NCBI RefSeq assembly: GCF_032854445.1
Contig: NC_088295.1
Location: forward strand, 74,428,028-74,492,027
Source of the DNA: Liolophura sinensis
Taxonomy: Eukaryota > Mollusca > Polyplacophora > Chitonida > Chitonidae
Reading direction: 5' to 3'
Length of the DNA stretch: 64,000 nucleotides
Below are positions 10,836-20,746 of the stretch, piece by piece. Position 1 is the first letter of the stretch. Each line of letters opens with the position of its first letter. The notes beneath the pieces are model-generated. The model had not been told where the DNA came from, did no database searches, and worked only from the letters and a program-made list of their open reading frames with translations. The position numbers and the translations under genes are program-made.

Positions 10836-11881
10836 TTACTTCTCTGTAAAAGAAATAAAGGTTATATACGTATGATTCTGTCATCTGCGCTTTTCATGTA
10901 ACCATACCAACAATAATATACCAACGACTTGAAATAAACATATAATATTTAATCTTTGAACATTAGGCTATAGAATAACAATTGTCCGGAATCAGCAATT
11001 AATTGTGGCTTCTTTGCAGCTTCTTTGTTACAGGCCCATGATTTCAATTTAAATGGGAGGATTTAATGGGAGTTACACAATAAGTGTAGGACATGCAACT
11101 TAGTCTAAATTTGAGTGTTCATTGCAGCCGTTCAAATGATAGATTCACTTACTCTGGCCTGCTGCCGCCAACAGTAAAGAGAGCACGTCTGGATCCATCT
11201 GTGACAACAGAGCTTTCATGCGTCGAAATCCTCTTCGGAACTACTGGATCGTTTGCTGAAACTGCCAGATCCAAAGAATTTTGCCAGGAGTCCTTTCAAA
11301 AAACTTTCTCCGGAACCACTGGATCTTTTCCTACTACTGCCAGACCCTGATCCTCCCATGTCCCCTACTTTACTGAGTAAGCTATCTAACATGGTAGTAG
11401 GCACACCTGGGAACATCTGTGAGAAAGAGCTTTCAATCGTCAAGTTCGCCAAGATCAAAACCTTCTCCGGAACCACTGGATCTTTTACTATTACTGCCAG
11501 ACCCTGATCCTCCCATGTCCCCTGCTTTACTGAGTAAGCTATCTAACATGGTAGTAGGCACACCTGGGAACATCTGTGAGAAAAGAGCTTTCAATCCGTC
11601 AAGTCCGCCGAGATCAAAACTTTCTGAGGACCCACTGGAACGTCTATCCTCTGTTAAGCCCAGAGCATTAAAATAAAAGTTTTGAGTTTGGTAGTTAAAA
11701 AATTATTATCTTACAAGGATGGAAGTCCTTAACTGAGGAAATCAAATTAACAAGAAATGCAAATTGTGATGAGACAATATATGCTTCGCTATACTATTTA
11801 CAAAAACACACAGACTTTCACGAAAAAGTTACCTGGCGTGGAAAGCGCCAACACTGCGCAGATCAGGAGAATGAAAGACAT
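10836..11881 (-). CDS. Gene F: secreted repeat protein with KR-SS processing-like sites
   Basis: Three exons. Exon 1 (11881-11833) encodes the signal peptide MSFILLICAVLALSTP and ends in phase 1 at G|GTAACT. Exon 2 (11650-11153) starts after CTTAACAG in phase 1. It holds two near-identical units (LKALFSQMFPGVPTTM, then LDSLLSK, then SGSGS), each followed by a basic site (NSKRSSGSG; SRKRSSGSG), then SFSKRSSSSEEDFD and a third diverged unit (MKALLSQMDPDVLSLLL). Exon 3 (from 10843, after TTCTTTTACAG) gives two lysines and a stop at 10836. Total coding length is 555 nt, a multiple of three, yet the frame is lost and regained inside exon 2. Unit 2 lacks one base in a GG and one in a TTTT relative to unit 1, and a third base is missing before unit 3. 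The literal reading stops at 11433 after about 88 residues. The three deficits sum to one codon, so a homopolymer assembly error is likely. The KR-SS sites echo gene G. Function unknown. Confidence 0.72.
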
Positions 11882-11937
11882 TTTCAGAATCTTGGTTCCT
11901 CTGGATTGAACACCCATCTGGCATTAGTATGTACAGG

Positions 11938-11945
11938 TATTTATA
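11938..11945 (-). promoter_or_regulatory. TATA box of gene F
   Basis: TATAAATA on the minus strand, about 57 bp upstream of the gene F ATG. Confidence 0.75.
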
Positions 11946-12242
11946 TGATTCGTCTATAATAAATCCATGCAACCAGGCAAAAGGTCGAGGAAAATAATTG
12001 GTAAAACAGGTGCTATCGACAAGCAGACTTTTTTTGTAACGCAGAAGTTACATCACGGTACAGTATAATAAAGTGACAAATAGGGTCAGCCATGTGTGGT
12101 ACGAAATGGACTGATTCTGTTCCATCCTCGTAATTATCTTCACTATAACTGAACACTAGCTCACGTATATGCCCTTCTGAATAACAGTTACGTGAACAGG
12201 TCCTTATTTTGCACTTCACAGTGGTGGTCATTCTCATAGATC

Positions 12243-12467
12243 TTTTTTTCTTTTTTATTTCTTTTTATTTTTTTTGATTGGTGTTTTACGCCGTACTCAA
12301 AGAATATTTCACTTATACCACGGCGGCCAGCATTATGGTGGGTGGAAACCGGGCACAGCCCAGGGGAAAGCCACGACCATCCGCAGGTTGCTGCAGACCT
12401 TCCCACTTACGGCCGGAGAGAAAGCCAGCATGAGCTGAACTTGAACTCACAGCGACCGCATTGGTGA
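12243..12467 (-). mobile_element. SINE-A, minus, head truncated
   Basis: Tail, central domain and part of the head. Flanked by a 14-bp direct repeat CATTCTCATAGATC (12229-12242 and 12468-12481), so it inserted already 5'-truncated. Confidence 0.92.
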
Positions 12468-12481
12468 CATTCTCATAGATC

Positions 12482-13011
12482 GAAGAACACTACTTAAAGG
12501 GCTTGGTATGATAAGGCGTATGATAAGGCGGGCAATCGGCTGTTCCCCTTAAGAAGGGAAACTGTGAGTGACACAGCTGTAAGGTTATTAGGTTTTTCAG
12601 TTCTGTTTTACTCTTCTTTTCCTATTACATGGCAAGCATGCACATACACTTAAGCAATGCATAGGTCATACAATCGAAAAATGGTAGCCTGTACCAGTCA
12701 CATTGGAATATTTTTTTTCTGACATTAGACACTGTACAGCAGGGAATATTACTGGACCACAAATGTAACTGTTCTGAAAAATTCTTGAGCACGCAGTTAT
12801 ACGTCAGTCAGTTAAATACATATATAACATGTTTTAAGCCCTATACCTCCGCTACACATAACATGTTAGTGTTAATGACAGCTAGAGAACCTCATGTACT
12901 CTCAACCAGGATTCACGTATAACCTCGGTATAGTTGCCATACGTTACGTAATACCATAGGTAAACAATTGTCCATTCTGTTTCATTATACTATCATACAC
13001 TTATTTAATGA
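12482..13011. other. Intergenic, no gene seen
   Basis: No exon or repeat recognised. Confidence 0.5.
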
Positions 13012-13510
13012 AAGACAGCCTATATCTTTACTCACACAAAATGTATTTTGAACAAAACCACCAAGATTCGAATTCTTCCTCGAGGTGCAATTAATTTTAT
13101 TTTTTGTTTATGAAAACAAACGTTAGCCAACACGAAACTTTGACAGCACGTAGAATTACAATCATGAAAGTTTCAGTAACGAAATTTTTCCGGTCAACTT
13201 TGATCTTCATGTTGTAAATTTAAGACACAATGCCTTGTCTGAACAAAAAAATTGACAATTTTGATTGAGAGTGCATTTTACGCTTACGGGTTATTACTAT
13301 GCAACCACCTCTTGTATAGCCATATAGCTTTTCTGGGTGGCTCGACCAAGTTTCATACTTCTGATTTGGAATTTACAGAATTGTACTGGGATTTTTAAAT
13401 TTGCCCTTTCTTATCGTGCCTCTCTGGGGTCAATTCTCCGCCTTACCGTACCAGGTCCTTTGCTCTTAACATGTATTGTGTGCCATGGTTACAATCCGTG
13501 TTGCTGGCGA
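13012..13510 (+). repeat. Dispersed repeat R2, copy 2
   Basis: The diverged partner of 8395-8995. Both copies contain GAAAGTTTCAGTAA and TTATTACTATGCAAC in the same order and at similar spacing. Confidence 0.65.
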
Positions 13511-13616
13511 TGTTGTGGATAGATATTTAAAATACATTTTTAACTTTATTGTATAAGTTCTCTGCAAAGGTCAGGAAGGTTTAACTGTAAAACCTTTATC
13601 CATCAGACGTACAATG

Positions 13617-13890
13617 CATTTATTTATTCATTTTATTTGATTGGTGTTTTACGCCGTACTCAAGAATATTTCACTGATATGACGGCGGCCAGCATTATGG
13701 TGGGTGGAAACCGGGCACAGCCCAGGGGAAAGCCACGACCATCCGCAGGTTGCTGGAAGACCTTCCCACGTACGGCCGGAGAGGAAGGCCAGCATGAGCT
13801 GGACTTGAACTCACAGCAACCGCATTGGTGAGAGACTCATGGGTCATTACGCTGCACTAGCGCGCTAACCGACTGAGCCACGGAGGCCCC
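13617..13890 (-). mobile_element. SINE-A, minus, full length
   Basis: About 274 bp with tail, central domain and intact tRNA-like head. Flanked by the 11-bp duplication GACGTACAATG (13606-13616 and 13891-13901). Confidence 0.95.
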
Positions 13891-14195
13891 GACGTACAAT
13901 GTATGTAGAGCAGATACCGGACACCATACCAACGAGGCGTGAACTCGGTTTTTACCAACAATCTCTTGTGATACACAATTTATGAAGTAATCAGGTTTTA
14001 TTGCTGTTGTCAGCTGGTGTGAGGCAAAATTCGGCTCAAGAACACAAGAATATGTAGTTTGATAAAATTCTCGGCACGGCAACGCGAAAGTCGAAAAACG
14101 CGCGAGATTTGAGTTATTCTGGCTCGTTTTTCTTTCACTGAGTAGTAATCTCTACTCAGTTTGGTTTCTATAACTTAAGGCACAGCTTTAAAACA

Positions 14196-16590
14196 GGAGA
14201 TTAATCAAACCTCGTGTTCTCAGCCGCACTTTGGGAGATGAATCAAACCTCGTGTTCTCCAGCCGTACTTTGGGACATTAATCAAACCTCGTGTTCTCAG
14301 CCGTACTTTGGGAGATGAATCAAACTTCGTGTTCTCAGCCGTACTTTGGGAGATGAATCAAACCTCGTTTTCTCCTGCTGTACATAGGGAGATGAATCAA
14401 ACCTCGTGTTCTCAGCCGTACTTTGGGAGATGAATCAAACATCGTGTTCTCCAGCCGTACTTAGGGAGATGAATCAAACCTCGTGTTTTCAGAAGTACTT
14501 AGGGAGATTAATCAAACCTCGTGTTCTCCAGCCGTACTTTGGGCGATGAATCAAATCTCGTGATCTCCAGCCGTACATAGGGAGATGAATCAAACCTCGT
14601 GTTCTCCGGTCGTACTTAGGGAGATGAATCAAACCTCGTGTTCTCAGCCGCACTTTGGGAGATGAATCAAACCTCGTGTTCTCAGCCGCATTTTGGGAGA
14701 TGAATCAAACATCGTGTTCTCCAGCCGTACTTAGGGAGATGAATCAAACCTCGTGTTTTCAGAAGTACTTAGGGAGATTAATCAAACCTCGTGTTCTCCA
14801 GCCGTACTATGGGACATTAATCAAACCTCGTGTTCTCAAGCCATACGTTGGGAGATGAATCAAACCTCGTGATCTCCAGCCGTACATAGGGAGATGAATC
14901 AAACCTCGTGTTCTCCGGTCGTACTTAGGGAGATGAATCAAACCTCGTGTTCTCAGCCGCATTTTGGGAGATGAATCAAACATCGTGTTCTCCAGCCGTA
15001 CTTAGGGAGATGAATCAAACCTCTTGATCTCCAGCCGTACATAGGGAGATAAATCAAACCTCGTGTTCTCCAGCCGTACTTTGGGACATTAATCAAACCT
15101 CGTGTTCTCAGCCGCGCTTTGGGAGATGAATCAAACCTCGTGTTCTCAGCCGTACTTTGGGAGATGAATCAAACCTCTTGATCTCCAGCCGTACTTAGGG
15201 AGATTAATCAAACCTCGTGTTGTCCAGCCGTACTTTGGGAGATGAATCAAACCTCGTGATCTCCAGCCGTACATAGGGAGATGAATCAAACCTCGTCTTG
15301 TCCAGCCGTACTTTGGGACATTAATCAAACCTGGTGTTCTCCAGCCGTACTTTGGGAGATGAATCAAACCTCGTGTTCTCCAGCCGTACTTTGGGAGATT
15401 AATCAAACCTCGTGTTCTCAGCCGCACTTTGGGAAAATAATCAAACCTCGTGTTCTCCAGCCGTACTTTGGGCGATGAATCAAACCTCGTGTTCTCCAGC
15501 CGTACTTTGGGAGATTAATCAAACCTCGTGTTCTCAGCCGCACTTTGGGAGATGAATCAAACCTCGTTTTCTCCTGCCGTACATAGGGAGATGAATCAAA
15601 CCTCGTGTTCTCAGCCGTACTTTGGGAGATGAATCAAACATCGTGTTCTCCAGCCGTACTTAGGGAGATGAATCAAACCTCGTGTTTTCAGAAGTACTTA
15701 GGGAGATTAATCAAACCTCGTGTTCTCCAGCCGTACTTTGGGCGATGAATCAAATCTCGTGATCTCCAGCCGTACATAGGGAGATGAATCAAACCTCGTG
15801 TTCTCCGGTCGTACTTAGGGAGATGAATCAAACCTCGTGTTCTCAGCCGCACTTTGGGAGATGAATCAAACCTCGTGTTCTCAGCCGCATTTTGGGAGAT
15901 GAATCAAACATCGTGTTCTCCAGCCGTACTTAGGGAGATGAATCAAACCTCGTGTTTTCAGAAGTACTTAGGGAGATTAATCAAACCTCGTGTTCTCCAG
16001 CCGTACTTTGGGACATTAATCAAACCTCGTGTTCTCAAGCCATACGTTGGGAGATGAATCAAACCTCGTGATCTCCAGCCGTACATAGGGAGATGAATCA
16101 AACCTCGTGTTCTCCGGTCGTACTTAGGGAGATGAATCAAACCTCGTGTTCTCAGCCGCATTTTGGGAGATGAATCAAACATCGTGTTCTCCAGCCGTAC
16201 TTAGGGAGATGAATCAAACCTCTTGATCTCCAGCCGTACATAGGGAGATAAATCAAACCTCGTGTTCTCCAGCCGTACTTTGGGACATTAATCAAACCTG
16301 GTGTTCTCCAGCCGTACTTTGGTAGATGAATCAAACCTCGTGTTCTCCAGCCGTACTTTGGGAGATGAATCAAACCTCGTGTTCTCCAGCCGTACTTTGG
16401 GAGATGAATCACACCTCGTGTTCTCAGCCGCACTTTGGGAAAATAATCAAACCTCGTGTTCTCAGCCGTACTTTGGGCGATGAATCAAACCTCGTGTTCT
16501 CCAGTCGTACTTTGGGAGATGAATCAAACCTCGTGATCTCCAGCCGTACATAGGGAGATGAATCAAACCTCGTGTTCTCCAGCCGCATTT
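14196..16590. repeat. 37-39 bp minisatellite, about 63 copies
   Basis: Units begin GATGAATCAAACCTCGTG, then TTCTCCAGCCGTACTTTGGG or variants (CTCAGCC, ACATAGGG, GACATTAATC). A block of about 750 bp (about 14345-15095) recurs almost unchanged 1199 bp downstream (15544-16294), so the array also grew by a large internal duplication. The unit length is not a multiple of three, and the small open frames in it are not genes. Confidence 0.97.
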
Positions 16591-16599
16591 GTCACCTTT

Positions 16600-16884
16600 C
16601 AGGTACCGGAACATGTCAATTCAAGGAGAACGTCCGCTTTTTCTCACCGCTTATTTTATCTAATTTAAGACCGGTGGGATTTATTTAAATGTGAGAATAA
16701 AAGAGCAGATTGCACATAAACATTTTCATATTGGGCAACTTTAACTATTTTCGCTTTTTTGTGTGCATGGAGTCAATTCCATCTTACATATCCTAATTTC
16801 CATGTATTGGCATTTATGACAATATTACAGGAAATTTTGACATTATTCATTATACACTGTATATGTTACGCACTGAATGTACAG
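16600..16884. other. Short intergenic stretch
   Basis: Nothing recognised. Confidence 0.5.
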
Positions 16885-17100
16885 TCGCCTAAAGCATACC
16901 TTGCGTCTTTCCAGCATCGTTGAAAACTGTTGACTGCCTCTCGTTGCATGACTTAGTCCTATTTTCGTATTTTATATACTTTCTTAGTTCTTTGGTGGTT
17001 TCTGTCACATTTCGTTTTGGGAGTTGACCTTGTGATTATTCACCTGGAGCGTCCTTATATGTTCGCAGCTGGTATACGAATGTCTGTTTGGACGCAGAGA
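16885..17100 (-). repeat. Dispersed repeat R1, inverted copy
   Basis: The reverse complement contains the R1 blocks: TATACCAGC near its start, AGGACGCTCCAGGTGAATAA, AACCACCAAAGAAC and AACAGTTTTCAACGATGCTG. Confidence 0.65.
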
Positions 17101-17544
17101 TTGTTATACCATCCTAGGTTTCGGTCAGAAACACAAATAGTGATGAGTATATTACTTTTCACATTCGCTTTTCTTCAGTCCTTATATGAATTATAAATAT
17201 CATGCTAGCACGATATTCAAATCTCGACTAACGTGACAGCAAAATAGAAGTTAGCACTGTATTTGTCTATCCTCATTAAAATAACAAATGTGGCGTGTGC
17301 TTGCACAACATTCGATTTTCAGATGTCAAATAACCTACTGCATATCTCTAGTAAACTTTTTGCTTCATTAGTAGTGTATGGCTTGAATAGTGTACTGTGT
17401 TTACACTATCTTTGTACAAAAATTTTATTTTATATTTACCTTGCTCTACATATGTGTATTATAAGCTTCTGTTACTCTGTATGTATCCCTGTTATCAGAC
17501 CTGTAAGTGGGCTCCTGGCCTGTTGGCCCTGAACATTAATAAAC

Positions 17545-18530
17545 TATAAACCATACACTCGCCATTTCCGTGGTGGAATACCGAATGCTCTGCTGCCGTT
17601 AGGGAACGTAAACGTCTCAAGAATCGAGCACGTCGTACACGACATTACGATGATATTATATTGTACAAGAGGGCGAAGGCTGTAGCTGAACGAACAATCA
17701 AACGAGCTCAGAAAGATCATTGGCGGCAATTTTGTAATAATTTATCCGAGACTACACCAATCAAAAACGTTTGGGTTCAAATTAAATCCATGAATGGCAA
17801 GGGGAAATCTAAAGCTATTCCCACCATTGTTCATAACGATTCTGAATATGTCACCAATTCAGATAAATGCAACATTTTAGCTGACAGCTTTTCCTATGTC
17901 TCCAGCTCGAGGAATTATTGCCCAGAATTTATTTCTCATAGGAAAGAAATAGAGAAAGCTTTATTTGGAATAAGTCCACAGCGTTTGTGTATGAAATACT
18001 GTATATCTGTATTATATAGTGCTACCAAGGTGTATCTGTGGCGTTTGAATGGGTGCCGGCCCACATTGGTGTTGACGGAAATGAGATGGCCGACAAACTG
18101 GCCAAAAAGGCCCTCGATCTACCCAATATATCCCTCACCACCCCCTTGTCCGTACAAGAAGCTATTAGTTATGTCAAACCGAAATTTATACCAGTATGGC
18201 AAAATGAATGGGATAACTCTGTTACAGGGAGATTCTTTTATTCTCACAACCTTCAAATCTCTGTAAGCTGCAATCTCTCAACTGTCGCTGTGACGAAATA
18301 CTCGTATTTAGACTCTTGTCTGGTCACATTAAAACAAACAGCTATTTGCATAAATTCAATCTCAGTGACACGAGTCTTTGTGAGGAATGTTTTGTAGAAG
18401 ATACTGTTACGCATGTTCTTTTTCGTTGTAGACGTCATATTGACGCCATGCGCGTATTTTACGCAGAATTAACTCGTATTGGTGTTAGGAACCCGTCAGA
18501 AAACACGGTTTTATAACCGGTGAGAAATCA
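17545..18530 (+). mobile_element. LINE fragment with RNase H end, internally deleted
   Basis: The left part (about 17545-17980) encodes the endonuclease-RT linker of a non-LTR retrotransposon: PWWNTECSAAVRERKRLK, then ERTIKRAQKDHWRQF and SSSRNYCPEF. The right part (about 18030-18250), in another frame, encodes an RNase H C-terminus (WVPAHIGVDGNEMADKLAKK). Then comes a Cys/His tail (LCEECF..HVLFRC) ending at 18516. The whole reverse transcriptase domain is missing between them. RNase H plus a Cys/His tail fits the I/Nimb/Jockey-like group (family knowledge). It is dead: frames are broken and nearly all of ORF2 is absent. Confidence 0.88.
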
Positions 18531-18639
18531 CAATAAAGTTTTTCAGGCTGTTGCCAATTTTCTTTCTCGCTGCTACAGATCCTAACACTTAAAATGTGTA
18601 CTTAACGGTGTGTTGCTTGAACATGCGTAATTTGTCAAG

Positions 18640-19350
18640 GGCCAAAGCCTAGCATTTTCTGTGGACTCAATGTGTTAACATTCCCCCTCTTTACTGTCAA
18701 CGCGTGTATACTTATACCATCGGTGTTCTTTACGATAGCTGTGTAAAGGTTTAGTTCTCTTGAGTACTGGACATTTATTTAAAGCAGCCTCAATTGGCAG
18801 TAAACAATTTATTCAACGTTTCGTTACTGGCGTGCATCATTCGAATGCATGATGGAAACGCCATTATTAACTAATCCCCCCTACACTAGCCATTTGGGTT
18901 GTAAATAAGACTTGTTGCTAGCATGTTTTCCGTTATTTTGCTCTTCAAAATAACGCATTTGCTTGAAAACAGTGCTCGCAAGTTATTCGTTATTTGAATA
19001 AACTTGTTATCGAAATGCTATTCTAGCCACTGCATTATTGAAAAACCGAACAACGAAGCTGTTATGACAGAATATTCCAGTAGACTTGTAATTTAACATC
19101 CAGTTAATGAGTAACGCGATAACACCACGGTTAGGGAGATATGAATTGTACCTAGCACGATATTCTTTGTGCGTACAACGAAGTTTTCAAAGCTACAATA
19201 AGGTGACGGGCTAAATCCTTACAGACATTACATGCAACAAAAGTTTCGCGATTAATATCACCAGCAATGCATCTGTCAGGTTTTGTTACGGTGCTATGTG
19301 AGCTTTGCTGACGCGATGAAACAGATTGTCATTTGCAAATACAACCAACA
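18640..19350. other. Intergenic, no gene seen
   Basis: AT-rich. Could include LINE 3' sequence near its left end. No exon recognised. Confidence 0.45.
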
Positions 19351-19360
19351 AGTGATGGAA

Positions 19361-19442
19361 ATGCTACGTTTCTTTGCAGCACAAAACATGTGGTTACAGA
19401 TGCTACGTTTCTCTGCAGCACAAAACATTTGGTTACAGATAG
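19361..19442. repeat. Tandem duplication of about 36 bp
   Basis: GCTACGTTTCTTTGCAGCAC plus AAAACATGTGGTTACAGAT occurs twice with few changes. Confidence 0.8.
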
Positions 19443-19559
19443 GTTTTACGTGGCATTTCCTCAACGACGTTTTCTATAGCATATCTCGCAATAAAAGGGC
19501 CTGGTTTATTTTAGGAAAGTCATGAAAAACTGATCGATGAAGATTTACAAAATTTACTC

Positions 19560-19830
19560 ATGCTGTGAATCTATGCGTGGAAACAGGCATTCATATACCA
19601 GCCGTCAACCAATAAGGAGGTTCCAGGTTAACTAATGGCAAGCCAACCACCAAAACGACGTACAGCATAAACCACCAAGGAACCGAAAAAGTATATTAAG
19701 TACGAAAACAGAACGGAATCAAGGACAGAGTGGCAGTCAACAGTTTTCAATGCTGCTGGAAAGATGTTTATGTTCTAGGTGACTGAGTGAAATCAGTATT
19801 CAAATTCTGTACTTAGCTGGAATATCACTT
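19560..19830 (+). repeat. Dispersed repeat R1, copy 3
   Basis: Shares ATACCAGCCGTCAACCA and GACTGAGTGAAATCAGTATT with 2326-2565. It is slightly longer because of an extra internal stretch. Confidence 0.65.
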
Positions 19831-20489
19831 ACCAACAATAAACCATGTATCTCAACTTCGCTTTGCAAGTGTTCATATATATTTTTGACTATCTAATTTA
19901 TCACGAGGAATAGACTGCCCCTGGCCCCGGAAGAAGCGGAATTAGACACAATCATGAAGCAGAGCGCCAGAGATTCTGAACGTTCTGTTCATATTTACTT
20001 ACAAGATAATCATACTCATACGTAATACGTCATTGACAAAAATAAAAAAGGAAAAAAATGCAAGTAATGCAAAAATGTAGATATTTCCACAAATTTTATT
20101 AGTGATCTTGAGGACAAATAAAAGTTTGTCGAAATATTCCAACGTCAAATATGTGACTTCTCCGTTTTTTCGGAGTATCCATGTTTTTTCATTATGCTAA
20201 GCTTATTGGTGGATTAACACTTATCTTTGTTCATTGATGACATTTTTTTCCCGTTGAGTACAACCCATCACGGTTTTATACTAGACTGTCTACATTCTGT
20301 GCCGGAATTTTCACACGAGGTTGTAATCGTAAGAAGGTGTGTATGGGTTCACGGTTCACGGGTGACAACCGGCAATGGACTGCCGGCGATACATTATCGT
20401 CGGTATAGCCGTTTCCCATATGATCTATGTGGCTTCTCGCCAGTTTTATGAGAACATGAATGTGTATTTTTGTACACGAGATTTTAGAT
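19831..20489. other. Intergenic, no gene seen
   Basis: No supported exon. The 74-residue frame at 20227 has no signal or splice context. Confidence 0.45.
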
Positions 20490-20606
20490 GGTATATTTAT
20501 GTATTTATTTGATTGGTGTTTTACACCGTATTCAAGAATATTTCACTTATACGACGGCAGTTAGCATTATGGTGGTAGGAAGCCGGACAGAGCCCGGGTG
20601 AAACCC
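20490..20606 (-). mobile_element. SINE-A, minus, 5'-truncated
   Basis: Tail and central domain end at GAAACCC. Flanked by a short ATTTTAGA repeat (right copy 20607-20614), a likely target duplication. It lies just beyond the 3' end of gene G. Confidence 0.85.
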
Positions 20607-20668
20607 ATTTTAGACAGTGTTAGCTATTCGGACAAAACACACAAACCAGTGATATAGCTCAGTACAAC

Positions 20669-20674
20669 TTTAAT
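20669..20674 (-). terminator. Possible poly(A) signal of gene G
   Basis: ATTAAA variant on the minus strand, about 75 bp after the exon 3 stop. Confidence 0.45.
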
Positions 20675-20746
20675 ATTAAATCAAACGGCGCACAAGACCG
20701 TTGGTCGCAATGGTTGCGCGGATATAGTGTCTCTCTCAGCCTATCT

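Noticed and set aside
13337-13522. An open frame ending in NPCCWRCCG
   Set aside because: Lies inside dispersed repeat R2. No signal, intron phase or cysteine spacing of the family.
14655-16553. Short repeat proteins in the 14-16 kb minisatellite
   Set aside because: The unit length is not a multiple of three, so frames open and close at random along the array.
14196-16590. CRISPR-like array
   Set aside because: Units are contiguous with no unique spacers, and the genome is eukaryotic.
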